Shown here: piece by piece, positions 35,616 to 47,360 of the stretch
Layout: every line of letters starts with the position of its first letter
How positions within the stretch are numbered: the stretch's first letter is position 1
DNA from: Paraphysoderma sedebokerense
Lineage: Eukaryota; Blastocladiomycota; Physodermatomycetes; Physodermatales; Physodermataceae
DNA length: 64,000 nt
Reading direction: 5' to 3'
NCBI GenBank assembly: GCA_025602915.1
Contig: JAHLJZ010000002.1
Location: 62,001 to 126,000, forward strand
Made by a program: the position numbers and the translations under genes
Notes under the pieces: model-generated
Told to the model about the DNA's origin: nothing
The model's database searches: none
Seen by the model: the letters and a program-made list of their open reading frames with translations, nothing else

Positions 35616-37045
35616 ATGAAGACTTTACTAGGAGTATTCTTTATCACTCTCGGTCTTTCAATCGCCATCCCTTGCTTGGCGGCGCCGTCTATCGCTCAGG
35701 TTCCGAATCAAATATCGATTATAACCAACACCCTCAGAACGACAGATCTAGCTGTCATCCAACCACCGAATAATATTCTTGTCAAGAGAAGTGGTGATCA
35801 TGAAATAAAGATTGTGCTAAAGCCAAATCAGACGATGTGGCATTTATTTGTGAGCGATGTCAAGAAAGATCTGAAAATTTGGGATAATGCTCCTGGGGCT
35901 GCCATGTTGGTAAGTTATTTTACTCAGTCGCCTGCAATTAAATGTTTAAGCAGAAAGAGAATATGAATAATCAGAAACTTACTGCTGTTTAATCTTGTAT
36001 GAATCAAATCGTTATTTAGACTGTCTCTGCCAATGCGTTGATCTTCCTCCGCGATGTCGTCTCTCACATGTTAAAGGCTCTTGGCGGGACTTTCAAATGG
36101 TTCGGAAATGCTGTAGCCGATCCAAAAGATGCCTGGTAAACACATATTTGCTTTCCAATTATTGAATTGTGACCGCGCTGAAGCTAATGACCCCATTGCC
36201 GATGCTTCCATTCATACTTTACAGGAAAGATGTCACTGATTTCAGCAAAGAAACCGGCACAGGGCTCAAAGTCATTTGGCAAAATATGCTTCGTCGTCCT
36301 GGAAAGACACTTCAAAACGTTTTCGGTGGCATGCTATGGCATATTTATAATCATCCTGCCGAATGGACCGCTGAGACAATCTTGTTGTTGGTAGCAGCCA
36401 AATATGTATTGTTGGGAATTGAAAAAACTCTAACGACGATGATAGACCAGAAGGTTCGATGACTCTCAATTTACACTTATATTCAAGTAAGTACTCCTAA
36501 CCCTCGTTGACTTGCAGGTTGTTATGGGGACTGTCCTCTTTCTTCATCTGCTCGATGACCCAATCATGATGTTACCTACTATCCTTGCCGGTATCAATGC
36601 TGGTAAAACTGCCAGTGAAATCAATCCAAATCTCAAAACGGTCAAAAGTGACATGAAAGCCTCTGCAAATCACACCTCTCACGACGACAATCATAAAGAA
36701 ACCATGCTGACTTCTCTACCATCCTTTAACCCTAATTCGACCTCCGTACAAACTATTCACCTCTCCATGCCGGAACTGAAAGCTATTCGTGATATTCACT
36801 GCAAATCAACCATGAATTCTATGCAAACGAACCCTCGCCTGTCGCAGTTCAAACTTGCCATTGAAAATGAAGCCAAGAGAAACCTCACTGGTGCAGCTTT
36901 GAAGAGAAATCAAACTATTGATGCTGTTGTAAATCAGACTTGTTTCATGTTCTTTGCCCGTATAGAGAGTCAATTGAGGGAGAAAAGTAATGGCTTCAAA
37001 TTGCCAGTTGAAATTCCGGTATTGATGCCAATGGCATCGAACTAG
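35616..37045 (+). CDS. Secreted or membrane orphan protein, 4 exons (388 aa)
   Basis: Exons 35616-35909, 36020-36135, 36225-36453 and 36518-37045 join in frame. A clear signal peptide (MKTLLGVFFITLGLSIAIPC) is followed by APSIAQVPNQISIITN and a KR at about residue 51 (ILVKRSGDHE), a possible Kex2 cleavage site. The middle has amphipathic and hydrophobic stretches (WTAETILLLVAAKYVLLGI; VVMGTVLFLHLLDDPIMMLP). The last exon is hydrophilic with several N-x-S/T sites and three Cys. No family is recognised. Only the clean exon structure and signal peptide support it as a gene. Confidence 0.75.
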
Positions 37046-37926
37046 GATTTATCTAGGTAGAAATATTTTAAATCGATACCCTACAGCTCAAAGAAACGAC
37101 GTTGATGATGGAGTAAGCTAATGTAACAGACGTTTATCTTAATAATATCTCGAATAATAATAGACATAATTTCTCCTGTGTCGGGATTTTAATCCGATTT
37201 TGTGACAAATATTCATCCCCCGTTCCGATCTCTTGAGTAACTCTTCCCCTCCCGGCTTAAAATGACTGGATAAAGCGCAATTCCCAATTTAGGTGTCGCA
37301 GTGTTTTACGACTTCCGCAAGTCTTCCGCATAACTAGGATGTTTTAAGGAAGAGGTTGAAATCTGCTCTGATGATGTTACGAATCATTTCCCAAAGCCAC
37401 CAACTTCATCCTATGCGTTGAGTGTGGAGGCAACCCTAATGATTAGCGATGAGTACGGATTAGCATTCTTTCAACCACATCAAGCAATTTTGTTTTCCGC
37501 AAAAATGGCACATTTTAATGATGCTGAATGTCTGACATCACTCATTTCATGTCAGGAAGGAGCTCTTTGCCACGGCAGGCAACGGAACTCGCCATTTTAA
37601 TCCTCATACAATAGCAACTGTAATTACGATGTTGTGGACCGGTATCACGGATCAATGAAATGAATATCTCTCCCGAAGCATCATTCCGTTAATTTTCTGG
37701 CTTGTATGGCAACCTGTGGATGCAGGTAGCACGGTTGTATTCGGACAAATGTTGGTTACGCGCAATTCAGGCCCAGAATAAGTGGTCGCATTACCTGAGC
37801 AAGCTCATGCTGTAGCGGTATTAGGCTGTACAAACTTGCGCACACATTGATAATTTTATAAGCCAATTACCCCCAAATCTACAAATACAGGAAAGTTCCC
37901 TTCCGAAAGAGATATCCGTTTCACCT
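37046..37926. other. Intergenic region, no gene seen
   Basis: About 880 nt between two secreted orphan genes. A 60-codon frame at 37418-37600 has no support. Confidence 0.4.
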
Positions 37927-37934
37927 TATAAAAG
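37927..37934 (+). promoter_or_regulatory. TATA box (TATAAAAG) of the K/N-rich secreted gene
   Basis: TATAAAAG lies 48 nt before the ATG at 37975, close to a consensus TATA element and at a distance that allows a short 5' leader. This is one of the clearest TATA boxes in the window, consistent with a strongly or inducibly expressed secreted protein (inference). Confidence 0.55.
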
Positions 37935-37974
37935 GGCTCTACTATCAGCATCCTAGATCAATAATTTAATCACA

Positions 37975-38493
37975 ATGAAGTTTCTTGCGGTCCTCTATCT
38001 TGGTGCACTTATTATTGCAGCAAATGGAAGTCCTTTTGCACTTGGCAGACGTGGTATGTCGGAAGTTGTTAGTTCGGTGGCACCACCCGCACCTATCCAG
38101 ACACCCGCTCAACCGATTGATAACGGCATGAAAAATGGGACGGAAGTACCCAAAGACGCCAAGAAAAATGATCAAAAGAAAAAAGATAATCGTCGCGACA
38201 GCCGCCGAAGAAATCGTCAAAACAATGTTCGCGAAAATGACAGAAATAATCGAAGAAGTAAACGTCAGGATAACAACAACAATAATTGCGCAGGTTGCGC
38301 ACAAGTTCAAGAAATAATTAGCTCGATGACATCACAATTAGAACAATTGAAAAAACTTTGCGAGCAACAGGCTGCCAAAAACGGTACGCAGGGAAATAAT
38401 AACGGAACGGGGAATGGGAAGATAGGAAACGAAAATCAATTGAACAACACCACGCCAATAGGCAATGTCACTGCAAACGCACTAATTCACTGA
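37975..38493 (+). CDS. Secreted K/N/R-rich protein with Cys-containing helix, copy 1 (172 aa)
   Basis: Single exon. Signal peptide MKFLAVLYLGALIIAANG, then a dibasic site (LGRRGMSEV), a Pro-rich segment (APPAPIQTPAQPIDNGMKNG), a very basic Lys/Arg/Asn stretch (about residues 58-100), and a conserved helical module CAGCAQVQEIISSMTSQLEQ with LKKLC. The tail is Asn/Gly-rich with N-glycosylation-type sites. Its paralogue at 39.9 kb has the same order of parts, with the same RR site and the same PAPIQ and CxxCAQVQ blocks. No known family recognised; likely wall-associated or secreted. The module with Cys at both ends may form disulfides. Confidence 0.78.
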   Translation: MKFLAVLYLGALIIAANGSPFALGRRGMSEVVSSVAPPAPIQTPAQPIDNGMKNGTEVPKDAKKNDQKKKDNRRDSRRRNRQNNVRENDRNNRRSKRQDNNNNNCAGCAQVQEIISSMTSQLEQLKKLCEQQAAKNGTQGNNNGTGNGKIGNENQLNNTTPIGNVTANALIH

Positions 38494-39866
38494 AGGCCCG
38501 CCTGGTCTGGCTATCTCAAACTATTCCAACGCTTTCGGTATACATAAACGTATTGTGGAGATAACTGTTTTAATTCAAAGTAGTAATATAATGTACTTGT
38601 AGGATTAATGAACGCAGAAATAAATGCATGTTCTTGAATCATACTACATAATATTTAGGGACACTGATTAAAAAATTGATCAGAATAACAAAAGCATATG
38701 AGCTTTTTCAATTTGTAAGCTGCTTGCAAACTATTCGATGATAAATACAAAACTTTGTTTCCCCCATAATGTTTTCTCAGCTCTTGAAACCAGATTATGT
38801 ATATCAGCCTGCTATGGCGCTAACAGTAGTGGGCAACGAATGCATATCAAATATTTAAATTACCTGTCAGCTTGGCAGGTTTTGCAGCTTCAAGATATCA
38901 GGATGTGTAACGGTATAATTGATAATTTTGGATGCCGCAGTTATTTCAGTCTTCTGTTCAATTGAATATAATTAATTACAAAAGTGGCAATAGGGCGCTT
39001 TATAAGATCACCGGATTTTGAACGACAGAGTTGAAAAAATAAGGAGGTGCTTAAGGAACTCACAGTCAGTGTTCATCGAATATCGTAACGGAGCAATTAA
39101 GAGGGCATGTAAAAATTGTATGTTTTGAGAATTGAGCATCACAGACTTGTGATACTACAGCTTCTACTTCCAAAATTGGTACAGAACAATGCTGCTGAAA
39201 ATGTAAGTACCACTTTGTTGGGTTCTTCCGATACTGAACAAAATATCATGCTTGGAAACCAAGTGTTATGGTACCTCAACGCGTAGATAGGAAATTGGTT
39301 TAATTGTGTCAATCATTGATTCGTGGTACTACGTATTATGTACTTTCAGGGCGTATCATTTTTCCGCAATGTCAATTTTGCTGTCTCACTTTAGATTATC
39401 CATCGATTCTAACGTTCTCATGGCGCTTAAAATGTGGTTGCAACAATCCAGCTCAGACAAAAGAAAGTCATTGGGGCGCTGCTGGACAGCCTCAAGGGTG
39501 TCATGAATTAATGAGGACGGCATACCATAACAAGCTTGTTATCGCTTGTGTTTAATTTGCTGGCTTGAATAGTGTAGCATTTTCACTGCCGGAGAAATAG
39601 TTGCATTGTCCTTACTGCTGGTAATAATGCATGCGCTAAGTATTGGTATTGTTGATGCAGTCCTTATGCTTCACGGTGTTTGTAGGTCCATAGAATAATT
39701 CATGCACCTATTTAAAATTACTTAAGCCAATTGTTCCAAAGTTCTATAAGTATAGAATGTTTCTCTCCAGAGTGCAACAAGACATCATCTACAGTCTCAT
39801 ACACAACAGATCATAAATACCATACATCATCTAAAAGAAATCTTCTAGAACAACACTTTTGTCAAC
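38494..39866. other. Intergenic region, no gene seen
   Basis: About 1.4 kb between the two K/N-rich paralogues. Open frames of 60-85 codons (39304-39555 and others) have no family signal. TATTTAAA at about 39709-39716 may serve the next gene. Confidence 0.4.
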
Positions 39867-40550
39867 ATGAAATTCTTCGCAATCATTCTTCTCAGTTTAC
39901 TCGTTCTTTCCGCGTCGAATGCTAAGCCTGTCGAACTTACCAGACGTAGTATGGCGGACGTTGCGAATCCAATTGCCGCCCCAGCACCTATTCAACCGCC
40001 CGCCCCAGCACAACCCATCAATAATGACATGAAAAATGGAAAAGATGCCAAGGAAAACGATCAGAAGAAAAAAGATGCTCAGAAGAAAGAAGCTCAAAGG
40101 AAAGAAGCAGAGAAAAAAGAAGCTCAAAAGAAAGCGGCAGAGAAGAAAGAAGCTGCCAAAGGCAAAGGACAAGAGAAGAAGAATAATAATCAAAAGAAAG
40201 AAGTCGCCAATGGCAAAGGTCAAGATCAAGCCAAAAAGGATAATAATAATCAAAAGAATAATGATCAGAAAAACGGTCAAAACAATAATCAAAATAACGG
40301 TCAAAATAACGGTCAAAACAACCAAAACTGCGCCGATTGCGCCCAAGTTCAGCAAATCATTAACTCTATGGCCGCGCAACTCGATCAATTGAAGAAATTA
40401 TGCGACCAAGCCAATCAAGGAAATAATAACCAAAACGCTGGCAACGGTAACCAAAACATGAATAACGGAAATCAAAACTTGAATAATGGAACTCAAAACA
40501 TCGGTAACGGAAATCAGAATATGGGTAACGTCACCAACCCTGCCGCTTAA
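39867..40550 (+). CDS. Secreted K/Q/N-rich protein with Cys-containing helix, copy 2 (227 aa)
   Basis: Single exon. Signal peptide MKFFAIILLSLLVLSASNA, then LTRRSMADV (dibasic site), a Pro-rich block (APAPIQPPAPAQPINNDMKNG), then about 75 residues of near-repeats built from KKDAQKKEAQRKEAEKKEA and QKKE units, grading into NNQKNNDQKNGQNN repeats. The module CADCAQVQQIINSMAAQLDQ with LKKLC is nearly identical in pattern to copy 1. The tail is another Asn/Gln/Gly repeat (NGNQNMNNGNQNLNNG). The basic repeat region could interact with acidic wall polymers (speculative). Repeats of this kind commonly vary in length between strains. Confidence 0.8.
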   Translation: MKFFAIILLSLLVLSASNAKPVELTRRSMADVANPIAAPAPIQPPAPAQPINNDMKNGKDAKENDQKKKDAQKKEAQRKEAEKKEAQKKAAEKKEAAKGKGQEKKNNNQKKEVANGKGQDQAKKDNNNQKNNDQKNGQNNNQNNGQNNGQNNQNCADCAQVQQIINSMAAQLDQLKKLCDQANQGNNNQNAGNGNQNMNNGNQNLNNGTQNIGNGNQNMGNVTNPAA

Positions 40551-41471
40551 ATTACCAATGTAATAATCGCTCATGCACTATCAATGGTTTGCTGGACTCA
40601 CCGTTGCTAATTTGTAAATAGTATTAGGGGATCTAAATATCAACAATATAATCAATTTTTTTAAACCAGTTATTATAAATAGTCATGTATAGTAAAAACA
40701 TTAATGTAAATATGCAGATACGATATATTTTAAGGTTCAAAATCTTGAACACTCAAGGTCATTTTTTGTACATTCATTTGATTAACTATTCATGTTTCAT
40801 TAAAAAAAAAAATAAAAACCAGACAATAAATTTCATATCGCAGCTCTGAATTCGATTCAAGCAGAGCTCTATTGAAGATCCGATCAACCAATACAATATT
40901 TCAATATTTCATGAATTCAGCCCCAAAAAGCTGGATACCGTACTTTATGCAAGCAACAATATTAGATTAGACTCTATCCAACGTGAAAGTCATATATACT
41001 GGCATGATTTTTACATTGTATTCGTAAGCGAAGTGTTGTCACACATGTTGATGTGAAATTGAAAATGTAGAAATAAATATCACCACGTTTCCCAATTTGT
41101 CAGTGGTGGATCGCAGTCATTGCAAATTTGTACTCCCTATAATCGACAAAAATATATGAAGTGGCAGCCAATTTGGTTTAAGGCAGATGCAATTTGTTGG
41201 CCCAATTAAAACTAGAAAAATCGACAATGCGTCGAGTGCACAACAATAACCACGGTGTCGACATTTGTCCCACAGTCTCATTACTCTATTACACGTCGCG
41301 CCAAGATAATACAATTCAATAAGTTCCAGCTAGGCATGGGGTACAAAATAATTAAAATTAACAATATAGTTACTGAAAGTTTCTATCAACTCATATATGA
41401 ATTTCTGCATTATTCAAGCCGGCTTGCATTAGGTGTCATACCTTTAAATAGCTAAACTTTTAGGGAAGTAA
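40551..41471. other. Intergenic region, no gene seen
   Basis: About 920 nt, AT-rich (for example a poly-A run at about 40803-40816). No gene seen. Confidence 0.4.
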
Positions 41472-41479
41472 TATAAAAA
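41472..41479 (+). promoter_or_regulatory. TATA box (TATAAAAA) of the third K/Q/N-rich secreted gene
   Basis: TATAAAAA lies 100 nt before the chosen ATG at 41572. The in-frame codons before this ATG do not form a signal peptide, while those after it do, which also decides the start. Confidence 0.45.
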
Positions 41480-41571
41480 CCTTCAAGTTCCTTTTGCCAA
41501 TACATATAATATACTATTTGTACATTCACAACAAGTCTGGCACTTTGTATCAACCATTGAAATCTTACATC

Positions 41572-42668
41572 ATGCATCAAATTTCTCTTCTCACTTTACT
41601 TGTTCTTGTCGCTCTTACATCGACGAACGCAAACCCTCTTACTCTTGTCAAACGTCGCTTCGGACAGCAAAATCCTCCGGTTGAAGGAAAAATCAACGCA
41701 TTCGGGGGAAACTTTGCTACGCTTTCAGGCAAAATTCCTTCAACATTGCTGGGAGCAGGTTTGTCTTTTTACATATATAGCATTAACTTAATTTAGAATA
41801 CGCAGTTCTGACACATACTTTTTTACTTGAAAACAGCTGATCCCTGCGACCAAGCAAAATTGGCAGATCAGATGATTGAAGCTTCAGCTGCCCTTGACGG
41901 TGCCAAGAAAACCGAATTCATCAGTCTGGTTCAAGAATACATGTCAGTGGAGAAAAATTTCAGTATGTACTCTATTTACTAGGCTTCATGCTAAAAGTTA
42001 GAGTTGAGTGCTAATTATTTTCGATTTGAATTTTAACAGATCCTTTTGTTGAGAACGCTGCCCCGAAATTCTGTAATGACCCGAACCTCCCTGTGAGTAC
42101 ACAACTTAAAGGGATCCTCCCACAAGTTGATGAAACCGATCCGAAGTTGATCAACGCCAAAGAAACCAATGCCTTGACTAAGAAACGTAACGCCGATATT
42201 GTATCAGGAGCTGCCAATGGTGCCACCTTATCAAACGGAAAAAGTATTCAACAACAAATGATTGATTTGGGTTTCACTACTTGTGTGGGATGTAATGGCG
42301 CTGGTAAAGGAGCCGCTCCACCAGCAAAAGATCAAGGTAACAACAATGGTGCCAAGAAAGAAGAAGCAAAAAAGAATCAGGATCAGAAGAAAGGCCAAGA
42401 AAAGAAGCAAGAAAACAATAACGGAATGAAGAAAGGCCAAGAGAACAATAACGGTATGAAAAAAGGACAAGAGAACAATCAGGGACAAAATAATGGTATG
42501 AAGAAGGACAACCAAGGAAACGGACAAATGAAGGATGTCAATCAGAATAACGGGAATCAAAAGAAAAATAACGACGGACAACAAAAGAATGCTAACAACG
42601 CTCAACTACAACAAGTCATCGACTCCCTCACTAAAGCTGTCGACGCATTAAAAGCTTTTGCAGCATAA
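41572..42668 (+). CDS. Secreted K/Q/N-rich protein, 3 exons (313 aa)
   Basis: Exons 41572-41758, 41837-41962 and 42040-42668 join in frame. Signal peptide MHQISLLTLLVLVALTSTNA, then a basic site (LVKRRFGQQNPP). A globular part of about 180 residues follows (ADPCDQAKLADQMIEASAAL, AAPKFCNDPNLPVSTQLKGI, LGFTTCVGCNGAGKG) with five Cys. The C-terminal third is a repeat of KKGQENNNGMKKGQENN-like units, then a short helix (LQQVIDSLTKAVDALKAFAA). Layout resembles the two genes to the left (signal, dibasic site, basic Asn/Gln repeats, short coiled segment), so it may be a distant relative with an added domain. Function not recognised. Confidence 0.78.
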
Positions 42669-44160
42669 ACTTGTTCGAATGGACTAAAACATTTCTCGTA
42701 GACTGAGTCATAGTGTGCTTTAGATACGGGCTAATATTATGCATAGTATTACAATAACGTACATAAACTGACAAGATGCGATTGCCGGACAAATCAATCT
42801 GTAACTAATGTATATATGTTAACATAAAACAAAATAAATAATAACAAACTAAATGCAGTTACTTGCTTTCCAAGTTCCAAAAGAAAGTGCCAAAGATTGA
42901 AATAGTTTTGCAAACGGATAAATTAAGTCTCGGCGAATACTCTTCCACAATCTTCAATTGAGCATATAATTTCGATTAATCTTCGAAAATCACCGATTCA
43001 ACATATAATCTTTGAATACCCACCTATCGCCCATTTTGATCACGAATACCACCATTGATATAAAGCGGACATCAAAGTAACCACTTAAGTATCATGGAAG
43101 TATCAACAACCGATTGATAATATCCGTCATTCAGATTTCACAAAACTTATAACCGAAAATAACGATTCCTCGTCCGTTCTCTCTATGTATTCGGACAGTG
43201 AGATTGAAAAAGCATCAACACACAGACACACACAAAAGCAAAGGTAAAAGTGAGCCAATAATGATATTAGCCAAATCTGATCTCTCAATGAGCAACTCCA
43301 ATAAGATAGAATGAAATATTCTCAAGGGAAGAAAAGAGAAGATAAAATGGGAAAACTAACCCATCGTCTCCAGTACGGTTTTAGAACTGCAATCAGTAAC
43401 AAAGCTCCCAGAAATATCAGAAAAGTAAGGATTATGACTTGATCTTTAATCGATTCTCTTTCTATACCACAGAAACCATTCAATTCAAACAATGAAACAA
43501 AAGATAGTTGGAATCAATCGTTAACATGAAAGTTTCGTAGCTTGATACTTCGTTTTGGGCCGACTTTTGAGTTAACATCTTCAGATAACATACCAAAACA
43601 AACACTTCCGCCACCGATATCATTGACACAAGTCAAGTTTGTTTTACTCTCACATAACTTTTTGTTGCAAGTCGAACAGTCTGTCAAGTCTGAAATGATA
43701 GTGTAGTTGTTGAGCGGCGGCGGACAGAAACATTTGCATTGGATCTACTCATAAGCAAGATGCCAGCGAAGGAAACATATGAGTCAGTAATCATAAAGGG
43801 GGTAAGATATCATATTCGCAAAATGGAAGGACAATTACTACCATTTTCGCTTGTTACGATTCCCTCATACTTCTTGGAGAGGCGAGTTCAGGAATAAGGG
43901 AAAAGTTTGGCAAGATCACATCATCCACTCAAAAGCTCGTTTATTTTTATTTTCCCTCTTACATATAAAAAAGTATTGAAAAGAGATAGGCAAAGGCATA
44001 TTAAACATATGATTATTCTAGGATCCATAATAAGGAAAGTGAAGAGCGACTATAAAAATCTGCGACATAGAATTATGCTTTTCCGGGCAGCCATTTCGAT
44101 ACATTCAATATAACTCTATGAATATACCGAATAGCGACGATAATTATTCTCATGTTAGAC
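42669..44160. other. Convergent intergenic region, no gene seen
   Basis: About 1.5 kb between the third K/Q/N-rich gene (+) and the phosphate carrier stop (-). A 68-codon frame at 43907-44113 has no support. A short CA-rich run (cacacagacacacacaaaag) lies near 43220. Confidence 0.4.
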
Positions 44161-45900
44161 TCAGTTCTTCTTGGCAATTTCGAAACTAGAGTTGAGAGAA
44201 GCAAGTCAAGTTAGACTCCATGAATATCACACCAACAAAGAAACGAGAATAGAAACAAACCCTCCAGTGGCACCCAACATTCTCTTGACATCACCATAAA
44301 TAGCGAATTGACCAGCAGTGAGAGCACCAACCATAACAATACGAGCACCCAATCCCAAGAAAAGACCTCTTGGACCCAAATCTTTGGCCAAAGTGATGAG
44401 ACGGGAAGTAATGCTTTCACCAGGGGCACCCTTGGTCTTATTGATCTTGGATAAGAGAGTATCGGCAGGTTGAGAGATGATAGCGGCAGCAACACCAGCG
44501 ATCAAACCAGATCCAAGATTGACAGCGGTGACCATACCATTGGAAAGTTTATCCTTGGGAGTGGAAAGGTTACGGTAGATGTTTTCAGCAGCAAGTTCGT
44601 AGACTATATAGTAAAAATTGACCATTCAGTACGAGTTCACAAGTGATACACCAACCATAAAAGTACTAACCGACGAATTTAGCTTGAGTATAAGGAATTT
44701 GTTTGAACAAGATGGGGCCGAATCCGGAGTAGAAACCTCGGATGACACCTTCTTCTCTGAAGATTCTGGAGAAACCAGATAAAAGACCGTTGGCGAAGGT
44801 AGGCTGAGATACAAGACGGATACGAGTAGCTTCAAGAGGGCAAAGGGCAATATCGGCAACAAACTCAGCGAGAGCGGAAGCGGTAAGGTAGATAGGGGTA
44901 CGGTAGTCGACAGCTTTCTCGACGCCGATGGTTTCGATGAGACTGGATACAGGTTGGAAAGAGTCAGAAGTTGGACAGCATCACCAGCAGATTGAAGACG
45001 CGCTTACGTTTTCTAATATATAAAAGTGTAACACGTGCGTGATCAGGAGGTCAAGAAAGTTAATATATAGTTGATCCCTCAAGCACTCAAATGAAAGTGG
45101 ATCAGGAGCAAACAAACCCTATAGGTAAATGAATTAGTTCAGAAACTCGCCAATGGCATGAAAAGAATAAAGATACAAACTTCCAGAATTCGTAACCTCC
45201 GAATTTAAGGGCACCTTGTAAAAAGTAACCAGCAAAGGTAGGACCAATACCGGTCAACAAAGCACCGGCACCTTCGTTTTGAACGACTTGACGAAAACCA
45301 GCAATCATGCCTTTGTTGTAAACTTGGGGCTCGAGTTGGATACGGGTTTTGACGACATCGACTATCGGTGTAGCAAATGATTAGTTTGAAATGAGAGATC
45401 AGAGTTGCGTGCTAGAGCTACTCAAGCGCGACAACAATAGTAGGACAAAGGGAAAGTCCAGGTTGGATAATACTAGAAATCAAAAGAGAAATTTACCAGG
45501 TGTGAGAGCGCCCTATATTATGTAGTCAAAGGAACGTAAATATAGCGAGACGGAACACATCAGTCAGCAACAGTTTAGAGGATTCTTAGATTGAAAGTAG
45601 ACGACAAATTTGACACATCAAACTAGAACATGTAGCAGAATCAATCGAACCCTAAAATCATAATCCCACTCTCAAACTTCATACTACTAAACCCAGTTCC
45701 CATCAACTAAAAGACGTGAAAACGGAAAAGAGATTACATACATGTGTCACGGAACAACAGACAGCTCCGGCAAAAGCGAAACGGGCATATAAATCAGCAC
45801 CCTTGGGTCTTGAGGAAGGTTCAGCAGGGGCATTGGCAACGATAGATCCCATAGGGACAGATTTGCGTAAACCGTTGATGGCAGCAGCGTTGGGGAACAT
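44161..45900 (-). CDS. MIR1: Mitochondrial phosphate carrier, 6 exons (331 aa)
   Basis: Inner-membrane carrier that imports inorganic phosphate with protons for ATP synthesis. Exons 45742-45900, 45497-45512, 45181-45361, 44671-44942, 44261-44603 and 44161-44185 join in frame. The three-fold carrier repeat is clear: [20 protein letters not shown] with [40 protein letters not shown] with LVSQP; and [20 protein letters not shown] with INKT. GGYEFWN and [10 protein letters not shown] are typical of phosphate carriers rather than other family members. Two tiny exons are notable: exon 2 is 16 nt, coding only GALTP, and the last is 25 nt, coding FEIAKKN. Introns here reach 230 nt, longer than elsewhere in the window. 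Whether it is the Mir1 or the Pic2 type is not certain. Confidence 0.93.
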
Positions 45901-46306
45901 GATAGCTTACTAGAGATTCCAAGAGTGATGCGATAAACGGAGGAGGTTGAAAAGAAAAGGGATAAAGACACATTAATACGTTTGGGCGCTACAAATACAC
46001 CACTTGTCCAGTTTCTACTCACCAGATACCACAAAAGAAGCGTTAAATGATATAAAAAAGAATGGAATTTTCCTTATCACTGACGATGTGTTTTTTTGGG
46101 TGAAAATTTTTTTCCCGGTGTTCTCGATGTCACCACGTGGGTTGACCAGAGAAGGGAATTCGTCCGTGATTTTCAAATGGAAAATAAAATCGAATTAATT
46201 TTATTCCAGAATAAGAAAATGATATTACAGATACAGTGTAAAGTTAATTATATAGCTCGTTGTCTAGGTCTAAATATCCTATGCTAGAGTTGGACATATA
46301 ATGTCC

Positions 46307-47360
46307 CTACAACATGGCAATTGGCGCTAATAATGCGACGAGAACGGCAATCTCTGGACGAATACTGACGGAACCAGACACATCTTCGCTGTTGCTCAAT
46401 GATTTGCCATTTTCGGGGGCACCGGCGTAAGTGGGTGCAGGAGCAGCAGGGGCAGTTGTGCAGTTGGGATCATGGTGGTCGATGGGTGACGTGGGAGTCT
46501 CGGTCGGGACAGCATCAGCACCAGAGGCAGTCGATGAGGAATAGATGCTCTCGGTACCGTTAACTGGTGTAGCGGAGGGAACAGCTGGTGTCGCTGTCAC
46601 TTCTGTCGGCGAGGTCTTTGGTGTCGGTGCTGGAGCAGGTTTTGCAGCTTTCGGAGGAGATTTACGATATGGTGGTGGTGGTGGTGGTGGATTTTGACCA
46701 GAAGGACGCTGATATGGACTTTGTCCAATGACATTACCAGCAGGGTAATAAGAGCATGTCAAGTAAGTTTTACCGCAACCACGAGCGACACCACATCCAA
46801 CCTGAGTGCTACTGCCCCATACCATCTATTTAGATGAAATGTAAAAGAGAAAAAATTAATCAATAGTTCATGAAAAGTTGCCGAGATGAAATTACACCAG
46901 GTGAAGACACCCGACTAAAAGAGGCGACAAAAAGCTAGTTCAACTGACACCGAGAAGGACGAACAAATAAAAATTTTCGGAATATCATTACTGATAAGAA
47001 TCAAGAAACTGTACATACCTGAGTGTAATGATTATATTGACCGGATCGGGTAGAGTGTTTTTCATTCACCCACAATTCGACTAAACTGCTTAAGGCGCTT
47101 CCACTCCCGCTTGAGAGATTTTCTCCGTATCCACTTCCGCTTGAGTGATACATGTTGCACTGGGCGGCCTGTCTGTTACTCCAATTCTGGGCACTTGCAG
47201 CGACGGACGAAGACCATGATACCGGGTTAACCCTGACAAGAGACCGTTCACGATTGTGAAGGGACACAATCACATTGATGTCGGATTGAGAGAGATTTGC
47301 CGATGATGGTGAAATGAGGAGGGCAATGAAGAGCACCGAAGTCAGCGTAAGTATCGACAT
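46307..47360 (-). CDS. Secreted CAP/PR-1 (SCP domain) protein with Pro/Ser-rich tail, 2 exons (286 aa)
   Basis: Member of the CAP superfamily, which in fungi (Pry proteins) binds sterols and fatty acids outside the cell. Exons 47019-47360 and 46307-46825 join in frame. Signal peptide MSILTLTSVLFIALLISPSSA. The SCP domain shows IVSLHNRERSLVRVNPVSWS, QAAQCNMYHSSGSGYGENLS, HYTQMVWGSSTQVGCGVARG and TCSYYPAGNVIGQ, with the conserved His and Glu and the HYTQ-VW signature split by the intron. After the domain comes a Pro-rich stretch (QNPPPPPPPYRKSPPKAAKP), Thr/Ser-rich linker and a hydrophobic C-terminus (IRPEIAVLVALLAPIAML), which looks like a GPI-anchor signal. It is therefore probably bound to membrane or wall. 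Confidence 0.92.

Noticed and set aside
39897-40388. 163-codon minus-strand frame rich in Leu, Ile and Phe
   Set aside because: Antisense of the Lys/Gln/Asn repeats of the secreted gene; AAG/AAA repeats always read as Leu/Phe on the other strand. The similar frame at 42231-42605 is rejected for the same reason.
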